From Caryophanales bacterium UBA5732 (GTDB taxonomy: Bacteria; Bacillota_I; Bacilli_A; Izemoplasmatales; Hujiaoplasmataceae), in NCBI GenBank assembly GCA_002419445.1, contig DIGC01000090.1, positions 1 through 20,671 of the forward strand: a stretch of 20,671 bases of DNA, in the 5' to 3' direction. The notes below the pieces were generated by a model that made no database searches, had not been told where the DNA came from, and was given only the letters and a program-made list of their open reading frames with translations. Both the position numbers and the translations under genes were made by a program. How positions within the stretch are numbered: the stretch's first letter is position 1; every line of letters starts with the position of its first letter. Of this stretch, positions 1-6,700 are shown piece by piece.

Positions 1-28
1 CTCCAACTTTTGGAAGCTATTTCAAATT

Positions 29-57
29 AAAAAAACTCCTGGATGGGAGTTTTTTTT
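29..57 (+). terminator. Intrinsic terminator of the upstream unit (bidirectional)
   Basis: A7-CTCC (29-39) pairs with GGAG-T7 (46-56) around a 6-nt loop, and the T-run continues to 57. The stem is an A-tract plus GC core plus T-tract, so it can work on both strands. It would end the unit entering from the left edge and also stop transcription leaving yidD on the minus strand. The 28 bases before it are too short to assign. Confidence 0.85.
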
Positions 58-69
58 ATTATAATGATG

Positions 70-96
70 CTCAAATAAAATTGATACTTATTTGAG
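70..96 (-). repeat. Inverted repeat spanning the yidD stop codon
   Basis: CTCAAATAA (70-78) and TTATTTGAG (88-96) are perfect 9-base complements separated by 9 nt. The yidD stop (TTA on the plus strand, 88-90) lies in the right arm. There is no immediate U-tract on the minus-strand transcript, so it is more likely a 3'-end stabilising hairpin upstream of the 29-57 terminator than a terminator itself. The stem is mostly A-T and therefore weak. Confidence 0.4.
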
Positions 97-351
97 AGGA
101 TTGAATTTATTTTTTAACATCATTTTTTTAAAGATTTTCTTCTTTTTTGGGATAGGATCAAAGCCTCCGTTTGATAATGGGTTGCACCTAAGGATACGCC
201 AGCCTGATAAAACAGTTGCTGTTACTATATTATAATTTTTATAAGCGTCAATTGCGTAATTTGAACAAGAGGGATGATATCGACAAGTAGGATTTTTGTA
301 TTTGGTAGCTTGTTGGTAATTTTTTATCCATTTTATGACTGTTTTTTTCAT
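88..351 (-). CDS. yidD: Membrane protein insertion efficiency factor YidD
   Basis: An 87-residue protein of the YidD family. YidD is a small membrane-associated factor that helps the YidC/Sec machinery insert proteins into the cytoplasmic membrane. The family signature is intact: PTCRYHPSCSNYA at residues 21-33 with the conserved cysteines, then GWRILRCNP (50-58) and GGFDPIP (62-68). The amphipathic N-terminus (MKKTVIKWIKNYQ) and lysine-rich tail fit a peripheral membrane protein. The start is supported by AAAGGAGA at 361-368 (minus strand), 9 nt before the ATG. In many bacteria yidD sits between rnpA and yidC; here it stands alone, transcribed away from the importer genes. Identification is confident; the role is known from the family. 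Confidence 0.95.
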   Translation of the reverse strand: MKKTVIKWIKNYQQATKYKNPTCRYHPSCSNYAIDAYKNYNIVTATVLSGWRILRCNPLSNGGFDPIPKKKKIFKKMMLKNKFNPLK

Positions 352-360
352 ACTCTCACC

Positions 361-384
361 TCTCCTTTAAATTATAATACCACA
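361..384 (-). promoter_or_regulatory. yidD promoter -10 region and SD
   Basis: On the minus strand TGTGGTATTAT (384-374) forms an extended -10 (TGG then TATTAT), overlapping a TATAAT at 376-371. The SD AAAGGAGA follows at once, so the predicted leader is only about 16 nt. No good -35 is visible. Confidence 0.5.
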
Positions 385-492
385 TTTCAAACTCATAGTC
401 ACTTGATTTGAGGTTACCCATGACTAACTCTTTGATAATTATAATTATACCTTATGAAATAAGTAAAATATACTATTTAAGCCAAAATAATC

Positions 493-521
493 TTGTTTAA
501 ACTTTTTTGTTATGGTAAAAT
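493..521 (+). promoter_or_regulatory. Promoter of the binding-lipoprotein gene
   Basis: TTGTTT (493-498), a 17-nt spacer and TAAAAT (516-521) with TGG directly upstream, making an extended -10. The predicted start near 528 leaves a leader of about 22 nt containing GGAGGA (538-543), 6 nt before the ATG at 550. Confidence 0.75.
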
Positions 522-549
522 GGACTTAATTTGAAATGGAGGAAATAAA

Positions 550-1692
550 ATGAAAAAAATATTTGGTTTAGTTACATTATCATTATTTGCTTTCGCATTT
601 ATTGGTTGTGGCGGAACTACTACAACTGCTGCACCAACAACTGCTGCACCAACTACTGTTGCTCCAACAACTGACGCACCCGTAACTGGTTATGAAATTG
701 CTTTAGTTACTGACGTTGGAAATATCGACGACAAGTCATTTAATGAAGGAACTTGGAATGGTGTTGTAGAATACGCTACTGCTAATTCTAAGACATATTC
801 TTACTATCGTCCAACTGAAGATAGTACAGCTGCTAGAGTTGAAGCTATGGAAGCTGCTATCAATAATGGCGCTAAAATAGTTGTATGCCCTGGTTATTTA
901 TTTGAAGAAGCAATTTTCCAAATGCAAACTCAACATCCAGACGTATATTTCTTGTTACTAGATGGTCAACCACATGCTGGAGACTATAATATCGTAACCG
1001 CTGATAATACACATAACGTTCTTTATCAAGAAGAACAAGCTGGTTTCTTTGCTGGATATGCTGCCGTAATGGAAGGCTATAGAGATTTAGGTTTCGTTGG
1101 CGGTATGGCTGTTCCTGCAGTAGTTCGTTATGGTTATGGATTTGTTCAAGGCGCTGAATATGCTGCTGATGAATTAGGTCTTGCTGCTGGTGCTGTAAAC
1201 ATTAAGTATCATTATGCTGATGTTTTCTGGCCTGATACAGACTTAGAAACAAAAATGGATTTATGGTATGCAACTGGAACAGAAGTAGTATTCGCTTGCG
1301 GTGGTGGACTTTATATTAGTGTTGTTGCTGCTGCTGAAAGAACTACAAGTGGGGTCGTAATTGGTGTTGACGTTGACCAAAAGGCAGAGTCAGATATAAT
1401 TATTACTTCAGCTATGAAAGCTTTAACTTTATCTGTTGTTGACGCTTTAACAGAATTCTATGATGCAGATATGGTTTGGCCAGAAGGTTTAGCTGGAGAA
1501 ACTGCATTATTAGGTGTTGAAAACGACGGTGTTGGTTTACCAACAGTTACAGAAGCTTGGAGATTTGAAAACTTCACAATTGCTCAATATGAAGCTGTAT
1601 ATGCATTATTAGTTGCAGGAACAGTAGTTGTTAGCCCAGCTATAGATGTTGCTCCAACAGTAACGCTTGTAACAGTTGATTACGACGCATAA
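550..1692 (+). CDS. nupN: BMP-family nucleoside-binding lipoprotein of ABC importer
   Basis: Extracellular substrate-binding lipoprotein of 380 residues, similar to the BMP/PnrA (TmpC) and B. subtilis NupN (YufN) family, which captures purine nucleosides for the ABC importer encoded next. Residues 1-19 are a signal peptide ending at FAFIGC, with C20 the predicted lipidated cysteine; Phe at -3 is atypical for a lipobox. Residues 21-46 are a low-complexity Thr/Ala/Pro linker built on repeated APTT. The binding domain starts at GYEIALVTDVG and carries IDDKSFNEG (59-67), GFVGG (181-185) and VIGVDVD (270-276), all family hallmarks. GGAGGA 6 nt upstream fixes the start. The gene has its own promoter and a strong terminator before the ATPase, which would let the binder be made in excess. 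Alanine and valine codons are strongly GCT/GTT-biased, suggesting high expression. The exact substrate is inferred from the family. Confidence 0.93.
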   Translation: MKKIFGLVTLSLFAFAFIGCGGTTTTAAPTTAAPTTVAPTTDAPVTGYEIALVTDVGNIDDKSFNEGTWNGVVEYATANSKTYSYYRPTEDSTAARVEAMEAAINNGAKIVVCPGYLFEEAIFQMQTQHPDVYFLLLDGQPHAGDYNIVTADNTHNVLYQEEQAGFFAGYAAVMEGYRDLGFVGGMAVPAVVRYGYGFVQGAEYAADELGLAAGAVNIKYHYADVFWPDTDLETKMDLWYATGTEVVFACGGGLYISVVAAAERTTSGVVIGVDVDQKAESDIIITSAMKALTLSVVDALTEFYDADMVWPEGLAGETALLGVENDGVGLPTVTEAWRFENFTIAQYEAVYALLVAGTVVVSPAIDVAPTVTLVTVDYDA

Positions 1693-1712
1693 AACAAGAA
1701 AAATAATTTTCT

Positions 1713-1743
1713 AAGAAAAGGGTGCAAATCCTTTTCTTTTTTT
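1713..1743 (+). terminator. Intrinsic terminator after the binding-lipoprotein gene
   Basis: AAGAAAAGG (1713-1721) pairs perfectly with CCTTTTCTT (1730-1738) around GTGCAAAT, followed by a T-run to 1743. It separates the lipoprotein message from the ATPase/permease operon. Confidence 0.88.
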
Positions 1744-1762
1744 ATGTTTTTTTGTCCTTTAA

Positions 1763-1773
1763 TATGGTATAAT
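1763..1773 (+). promoter_or_regulatory. Extended -10 promoter of the importer ATPase/permease operon
   Basis: TATGGTATAAT: a perfect TATAAT (1768-1773) preceded by TGG. The -35 region is poor, so the extended -10 probably carries the activity. The start near 1780 leaves a leader of about 39 nt. Confidence 0.65.
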
Positions 1774-1818
1774 ACCAATATAAAATTTCTTATAAAATAG
1801 TATTTTACGGGGGTTTGA

Positions 1819-3375
1819 ATGGAAAACTATATTATTGAAATGAACAACATTAGGAAAGAGTTTCCTGGTGTAGTTGCTAATGACGATATTACCCTAAAAC
1901 TACAAAAGGGCGAGATTCATGCTTTATTAGGAGAAAACGGTGCTGGTAAATCAACTTTGATGAGCATTCTTTTTGGTCTCTACACTCCTGATAAAGGAGA
2001 AATCAAAAAAAATGGTGAGGTAGTGAACATTAAAAATCCTAATGACGCTAATGATTTAGGAATAGGAATGGTTCACCAACATTTCAAATTGGTTGAAGTT
2101 TTTACTGTTTTAGAAAATATAATTCTAGGAGCTGAACCGACTAATTTAGGGTTTTTAACTACAAAAGAAACTCGAAAAAAAGTTATTGAACTTAGTGAAA
2201 AATTTAACTTGAGAGTAGATATAGATGCAAAAATTGAAGATATTTCCGTTGGTATGCAGCAAAGAGTGGAAATATTAAAGATGTTATATCGTGAAAATGA
2301 AATTCTTATTTTTGATGAACCAACTGCTGTTTTGACTCCTCAAGAAATTGAAGAGTTAATGAAAATTATGAGAGTCTTAATTAAAGAAGGCAAATCCATA
2401 TTATTTATTTCTCATAAGCTGAATGAAATCATGTCAGTTAGTGATCGAGTTACGGTTCTAAGAAAAGGAAAGGGTATCGGAACGGTAAACGTTAAAGATA
2501 CCAATATTAATCAACTTTCTGAAATGATGGTTGGAAGGAAGATTGAAGGAATAGAAAAAGGTAAAAATAAAGCCAGCAATGAAGTTATTCTTAAAGTAGA
2601 AAACTTAGTCGTTCCGAGTAAAATTCATAAAAACAACGCTGTTAACGATATTTCTTTTGAAGTTAAAGCTGGAGAGATATTATGTATAGCGGGAATAGAA
2701 GGTAATGGGCAAAGCGAGTTAGTCTATGGATTAACTGGTTTGGAAAAAATTACTTCTGGTAAAGTTACTTTACTGGATAAGGACATTACAAATAAAAGCA
2801 TTAGGGAAAGAAATTTAACTGGTTTAAGTCATATTCCAGAAGACAGACATAAATTTGGTTTAGTTCTTGATTTTAAATTAAAATACAATTTAACTCTTAA
2901 AAAATATTTTCAAGAAGGTTTCCAAAATCATGGTTTTATTAATGAAGAAATGATTAAGAAACATTCCGAGAGATTAATTAAAGAATATGATATCCGCAGC
3001 GGTAGAGGTGCTAATACGATAGCTAGAAGTATGAGCGGCGGAAATCAACAAAAAGCGATTATTGCGAGAGAAATAGATTGTGAATCTAAACTGTTAGTGG
3101 CAGTACAACCGACTAGAGGATTAGATGTTGGGGCAATAGAAAATATTCATAAAACTTTGGTTTTGGAAAGAGATAAAGGAAAAGGCGTACTCTTAATTAG
3201 TTTGGAACTTGAAGAAGTTTTAGATATTAGTGATAGAATTTTAGTTATGTATAACGGAAAAATTGTCGCTGAGCTAGATCCTGATCAAACTACTTTTCAA
3301 GAAATAGGTCTTTACATGGTTGGTGCTAAAATACAGGATAAATTTAAGGCGACGGAGGTACCAGCAAATGATTGA
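1819..3375 (+). CDS. nupO: Nucleoside ABC importer ATP-binding protein
   Basis: A 518-residue protein with two ABC cassettes in one chain, as in NupO/YufO and the RbsA-type importer ATPases; it powers nucleoside uptake from the cytoplasmic face. The first cassette is complete: Walker A GENGAGKST (38-46), Q-loop Q87, signature SVGMQQ (143-148), Walker B ILIFDEPTA with catalytic E167, and H199. The second is degenerate in the way usual for this family: GIEGNGQSE (292-300) lacks the Walker A Lys/Ser, SGGNQQ (406-411) is kept, VAVQPTRGLD has Gln430 at the catalytic Glu site, and the switch His is missing (SLELEEV). GGGGG at 1809-1813 lies 5 nt before the ATG. It ends in TGA, so UGA is a stop codon in this genome. 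Its last codons overlap the first permease gene by 8 nt, implying translational coupling. Confidence 0.95.
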   Translation: MENYIIEMNNIRKEFPGVVANDDITLKLQKGEIHALLGENGAGKSTLMSILFGLYTPDKGEIKKNGEVVNIKNPNDANDLGIGMVHQHFKLVEVFTVLENIILGAEPTNLGFLTTKETRKKVIELSEKFNLRVDIDAKIEDISVGMQQRVEILKMLYRENEILIFDEPTAVLTPQEIEELMKIMRVLIKEGKSILFISHKLNEIMSVSDRVTVLRKGKGIGTVNVKDTNINQLSEMMVGRKIEGIEKGKNKASNEVILKVENLVVPSKIHKNNAVNDISFEVKAGEILCIAGIEGNGQSELVYGLTGLEKITSGKVTLLDKDITNKSIRERNLTGLSHIPEDRHKFGLVLDFKLKYNLTLKKYFQEGFQNHGFINEEMIKKHSERLIKEYDIRSGRGANTIARSMSGGNQQKAIIAREIDCESKLLVAVQPTRGLDVGAIENIHKTLVLERDKGKGVLLISLELEEVLDISDRILVMYNGKIVAELDPDQTTFQEIGLYMVGAKIQDKFKATEVPAND

Positions 3376-4591
3376 TTTTAAATTTTGGAAGAAATCCTCT
3401 AAAACTGATAAAAAAGATAACAAAGATAAAGAATATGCTTTTTTATCAGCTGTAATATCAATCGTTGTAGGATTATTGGTTGCGATTATGTTGCTGTTTT
3501 TATTAGAATTAGTAGCGCCAAACAGTGATTTTTCTAAACCAATATTAGGTATTAAAAAATATTTTACTTATTCATTTACTAGTACTTCAACATTCTTTAA
3601 AATATTTTATAACGCTGCACCGTTAATGTTAACTGGTTTAGCTGTAGGTTTTGCTTTTAAAGCTGGTTTATTTAACATCGGTGCTACCGGTCAATATGCT
3701 TTTGGTGCATTTTTCGCTTTAGTAGCCGCGATTCTTTGGCAGTTTCCATGGTGGGCAGCTTTGTTAGTCTCAATAGTTGCTGGAGCTATATGGGGTGTCA
3801 TACCGGGATTGTTTAAAGCTTTTTTCAATATTAATGAAGTTATTACTTCAATTATGTTGAATTGGGCGGGTCTTTATTTAGCAAACTTATTATTTTATAA
3901 TTTACCAGCTATGCATACGGTGTTGCCTAATAGGACTGATAATCTGGCGTTTGCAAATCCGTCAGCAATCCTACCTAATTTTGGTTTAAATCAATTATTA
4001 AACACTAGTTACATAAATATCGGGATTATTATCGCAATCGTAGTAGCGGTGATTATCTACATAGTTTTAGAAAAAACAGTTTTTGGCTACGAGATTAAAG
4101 CTTGTGGAGCAAATAGAAATGCTAGTTTGTTCGCGGGTATTAAAACTAAATCAACAATCATATTTACAATGTTAATCAGCGGTGGGTTAGCCGGTTTGGC
4201 CGGAGGAATAGTATATTTGGCTGGAACGGTTGAATTTACGGTTGAGTCGCATTTACTAGCTATGGGCTTTAACGGGATTCCGGTTGCTTTATTAGCTTAT
4301 TCACAACCTTTAGCAATAATCGCAACAAGTATCTTTATTGGCTTTTTGGAAAGCAGTGGTTCAGGGTTACAAGGCTTATATAGTTATGAAATGACAAGTG
4401 TCATATTATCAGTAATTATTTATTTTAGTGCTTTCGCTTTAATCGTTGGCCATTTTATTAAGAAAATTTTAAAAAGAAGAAAGAATAGTAAAAATGACCA
4501 AGACAATGAAACCTCAAGCGATTTGGGAATAGTACCTGAGGCAAAACCTCGCGATGATGAACAAATTGATCAGAAGGAGGTTGTTGAATAA
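3368..4591 (+). CDS. nupP: Nucleoside ABC importer permease (NupP type)
   Basis: A 407-residue polytopic permease of the branched-chain/ribose permease superfamily, resembling NupP/YufP. It forms half of the membrane channel. An in-frame ATG at 3320 exists, but GGAGGT (3354-3359) sits 8 nt before the ATG at 3368, which gives the sensible start MIDFKFWKK. After a lysine-rich cytoplasmic N-terminus come about eight to ten hydrophobic segments. Family motifs are FKAGLFNIGATGQYAFG (97-113), NEVITSIMLNW, and the ATPase-coupling loop around ACGANRNASLFAGIK. The last ~30 residues are a charged tail. It overlaps the ATPase gene by 8 nt, and its TAA shares one base with the next ATG (TAATG). Confidence 0.93.
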   Translation: MIDFKFWKKSSKTDKKDNKDKEYAFLSAVISIVVGLLVAIMLLFLLELVAPNSDFSKPILGIKKYFTYSFTSTSTFFKIFYNAAPLMLTGLAVGFAFKAGLFNIGATGQYAFGAFFALVAAILWQFPWWAALLVSIVAGAIWGVIPGLFKAFFNINEVITSIMLNWAGLYLANLLFYNLPAMHTVLPNRTDNLAFANPSAILPNFGLNQLLNTSYINIGIIIAIVVAVIIYIVLEKTVFGYEIKACGANRNASLFAGIKTKSTIIFTMLISGGLAGLAGGIVYLAGTVEFTVESHLLAMGFNGIPVALLAYSQPLAIIATSIFIGFLESSGSGLQGLYSYEMTSVILSVIIYFSAFALIVGHFIKKILKRRKNSKNDQDNETSSDLGIVPEAKPRDDEQIDQKEVVE

Positions 4592-5583
4592 TGGATATAG
4601 TTAGTATTTTAGTTTCTAAAACTATTGTTTATGCAATTCCCCTTTTATTAGGAGCTTTAGCAGGTATGTTTAGTGAAAGAAGTGGGATTATTAACATCGC
4701 TCTAGAAGGTATAATGGTTTTCGGTTCGTTATTTGCTGCATTATTCCTAACAAGAGGAATAACGGATTCTACTTTGGCGGCAACTCATCCACAATTTGTT
4801 GTATTTTTAGCGATTTTAGTTGCTGGAATAAGTGGTGGGGTATATTCACTAATCTTTGGGTTTGCGGCTATTAAACTCAAAGCCAACCAGGTCATAAGCG
4901 GTACGGCATTAAATATTTTCGCACCTGCTTTCGCAATATTGTTAGCTTATTCAGTTATTTCTTTAGGGGTATCTTCGATAAGATTACCTAGAGGAATTGT
5001 TATGAGTCCGGAAATCTTTGGTCTGACAATAGATTCGATGCCAAGATGGGTTTATACGATGTTTTTTAGTAGTTTATATTTAACTACACCAATTTCGATT
5101 ATTATCTTAATAATTGCCTATATTACCTTGTACAAAACAAAATTTGGATTAAGGCTACGAGCTTGCGGCGAACATCCACAAGCAGCAGATAGCGTAGGTA
5201 TTAAGGTAGTTAGAATGCGTTATATTGGTGTTTTCATATCAGGTATTTTAGCTGGTATTGGCGGGTTTGCTTTTGCCATGGCCAATGGCAGCAATCATGA
5301 ACCTGATGTTTTAGGATACGGATTCTTGGCGTTAGCAGTAATGATTTTTGGTAATTGGAAGCCTTTTAAAATTTTATTTGGCGCGTTGTTTTTCTCGCTT
5401 TTTAAAACTATCGCCGTATTCGCATCGACACTTAGTTTTTTACCAAGTTTCGGTTTAGTTAAAGTGGATAATTTATACAAAACACTTCCTTATATTATCA
5501 CGTTAATTGTTCTCGCTTTTACATCGAAAAAATCAAGAGCTCCTAAAGCCGAAGGCATTCCTTATGACCCGGGACAAAGATAA
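4591..5583 (+). CDS. nupQ: Nucleoside ABC importer permease (NupQ type)
   Basis: A 330-residue second permease of the importer, the expected heterodimer partner of the preceding one. The N-terminal SERSGIINIALEGIMVFGS (residues 28-46) is the hallmark of the NupQ/YufQ branch, and RACGEHPQAADSVGIKV is the loop that contacts the ATPase. About eight to nine hydrophobic helices are visible. AGAAGGAGG (4572-4580) inside the previous gene supplies the ribosome site, and a one-base stop/start overlap suggests coupled translation and equal stoichiometry. A terminator follows 17 nt after the stop. Binder, ATPase and two permeases make a complete importer; purine nucleoside specificity is inferred from the family. 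Confidence 0.93.
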   Translation: MDIVSILVSKTIVYAIPLLLGALAGMFSERSGIINIALEGIMVFGSLFAALFLTRGITDSTLAATHPQFVVFLAILVAGISGGVYSLIFGFAAIKLKANQVISGTALNIFAPAFAILLAYSVISLGVSSIRLPRGIVMSPEIFGLTIDSMPRWVYTMFFSSLYLTTPISIIILIIAYITLYKTKFGLRLRACGEHPQAADSVGIKVVRMRYIGVFISGILAGIGGFAFAMANGSNHEPDVLGYGFLALAVMIFGNWKPFKILFGALFFSLFKTIAVFASTLSFLPSFGLVKVDNLYKTLPYIITLIVLAFTSKKSRAPKAEGIPYDPGQR

Positions 5584-5600
5584 ATAACTCAATAATCTTT

Positions 5601-5633
5601 AAGGTTTGTTTATTAATTAAACGAACCTTTTTT
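5601..5633 (+). terminator. Intrinsic terminator of the importer operon
   Basis: AAGGTTTGTTTA (5601-5612) pairs with TAAACGAACCTT (5618-5629) with one G-U wobble and a TTAAT loop; the T-run extends to 5633. The 3' half can also take part in the alternative hairpin at 5626-5663. Confidence 0.88.
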
Positions 5634-5663
5634 ATATGAATTTTTATTCATATTTAAAAAAGG
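5626..5663 (+). repeat. Second long hairpin overlapping the terminator tail
   Basis: CCTTTTTT (5626-5633) complements AAAAAAGG (5656-5663), and inside it ATATGAAT (5634-5641) complements ATTCATAT (5646-5653) around TTTT, leaving a 2-nt bulge. The 16 pairs reuse the terminator's CCTT and U-tract, so the two structures cannot coexist. It could be a 3'-end stabiliser of readthrough RNA or simply AT-rich palindrome; function is unknown. Confidence 0.5.
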
Positions 5664-5692
5664 CGAATTTTAAAGGCTTTAGAGAGATTTTA

Positions 5693-5721
5693 TTGTCAAA
5701 TTTTAACTAATATGGTACAAT
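5693..5721 (+). promoter_or_regulatory. Promoter of the methyltransferase-ackA operon
   Basis: TTGTCA (5693-5698), a 17-nt spacer and TACAAT (5716-5721) preceded by TGG (TATGGTACAAT). The start near 5728 would give a leader of about 13 nt, with the SD GGTGAT (5730-5735) almost at the 5' end. Confidence 0.78.
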
Positions 5722-5740
5722 ATTTCAGTGGTGATAAAAT

Positions 5741-6700
5741 ATGGTTATAGAGGCGAATGTTGAGAAGTTATTTGATGTGCTCGACGAATCAGCTACTCTT
5801 TATTATGAAAAACTGAAAATTCCATATTTAGATGGTCTAGTTAAAGCGTGTGAAAATATTATAGCTAACTCAGTAGAAACTAAATCTAGTGAATTAAATA
5901 ATGACTTACAAGAGAAAATAAATCGCATCAAGGATATCGAATTTAATAGAGAAGAAATTAGGAAAGCATTTCAATACGCTTGTCTAAAAGGATTAAAACA
6001 TCAAAATATTTCAAATCAAATGATTACTCCGGAAAGTATAAGTATATTTATCAGTTATTTAGTTGAAAAACTTTACGAATTAAAAGATTTTATAATTTTT
6101 GATCCATTGGTTGGTTCTGGTAATTTAATCACTGGATTAGCTAATAATCTATCAGGAGGAGAAATAACTCTCATCGGCGTTGATAGAGCAATGATGTATT
6201 ATAAACTTTCACAGGCTTTGTTTGGAATGTTAGAATATGGTGAAGCAATATTCTATCAAGATGTGTTAACTTTTAATAATATATTGGCTGACTTGATTGT
6301 AACTGATTTTAGTGGCGTCAATCAACAAGAAACCTACAAAATAATTAAACATGTAAATAGTTTATTAAGAGATGATGCGTTTTTTATTAGTGTTATTGAT
6401 AATGAGTTCTTCGATGATCATTTAATTAAAGATTTCATATATGAAGTAAAAGATATTTGGCATTTCTTCGGGATGATTGTCCTACCAATGACAATTTTCA
6501 AAAACAATCATAAAAGTATTTTTATACTTCAAAAAATTGGGAAAAATTTTATAAGACCAGAAAAATTTTTAGTTGCTGATTTACCAGATTTTAATAATGA
6601 GATGGAAATGACAAAAGTAATCAATCAAATCAATGATTGGTTCGAAAAAATAGAATTTTATATAGTGAGGGAAAATGATGAAAAAAATAATGGCAGTTAA
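5741..6700 (+). CDS. ytxK: YtxK-like class I SAM-dependent methyltransferase
   Basis: A 319-residue protein of the N6-adenine methylase-like family typified by B. subtilis YtxK and streptococcal ComYH, which neighbour ackA in many Firmicutes. Residues 1-90 form a helical N-terminal region. The conserved ITPESISIFISYLV (95-108) comes next, then the SAM-binding motif FDPLVGSGN (120-128) and a GVD acidic turn (146-148). At the position of the catalytic NPPY of adenine methylases it has VTDFSG (187-192), so the aromatic DPPY/NPPY tetrad is gone. SAM binding is likely, base methylation less so, and the real substrate is unknown for the family. GGTGAT lies 5 nt before the ATG. Its 3' end overlaps ackA by 23 nt in another frame, which implies co-transcription. 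Confidence 0.82.
   Translation: MVIEANVEKLFDVLDESATLYYEKLKIPYLDGLVKACENIIANSVETKSSELNNDLQEKINRIKDIEFNREEIRKAFQYACLKGLKHQNISNQMITPESISIFISYLVEKLYELKDFIIFDPLVGSGNLITGLANNLSGGEITLIGVDRAMMYYKLSQALFGMLEYGEAIFYQDVLTFNNILADLIVTDFSGVNQQETYKIIKHVNSLLRDDAFFISVIDNEFFDDHLIKDFIYEVKDIWHFFGMIVLPMTIFKNNHKSIFILQKIGKNFIRPEKFLVADLPDFNNEMEMTKVINQINDWFEKIEFYIVRENDEKNNGS

Noticed and set aside
1..30. Possible C-terminal codons of an upstream gene, or a tRNA 3' end (CTCCA at 1-5)
   Set aside because: One plus-strand frame reads nine codons to TAA at 28-30, just before the terminator, but nine codons cannot identify a gene. Five bases ending in CCA cannot support a tRNA.
396..426. Inverted repeat TAGTCA/TGACTA between yidD and the lipoprotein gene
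   Set aside because: Six pairs with a 19-nt loop in AT-rich DNA is easily chance, and it lacks a clear position relative to either promoter.
613..687. Short tandem repeat in DNA (ACAACT/GCTCCA units)
   Set aside because: It is explained by the in-frame APTT linker of the lipoprotein; the units are imperfect and there is no sign of a CRISPR or intergenic repeat.
2692..3130. Apparent damage in the second ABC cassette of the importer ATPase
   Set aside because: Missing Walker A Lys, Gln for the catalytic Glu and a missing switch His are normal for the second cassette of this importer family.
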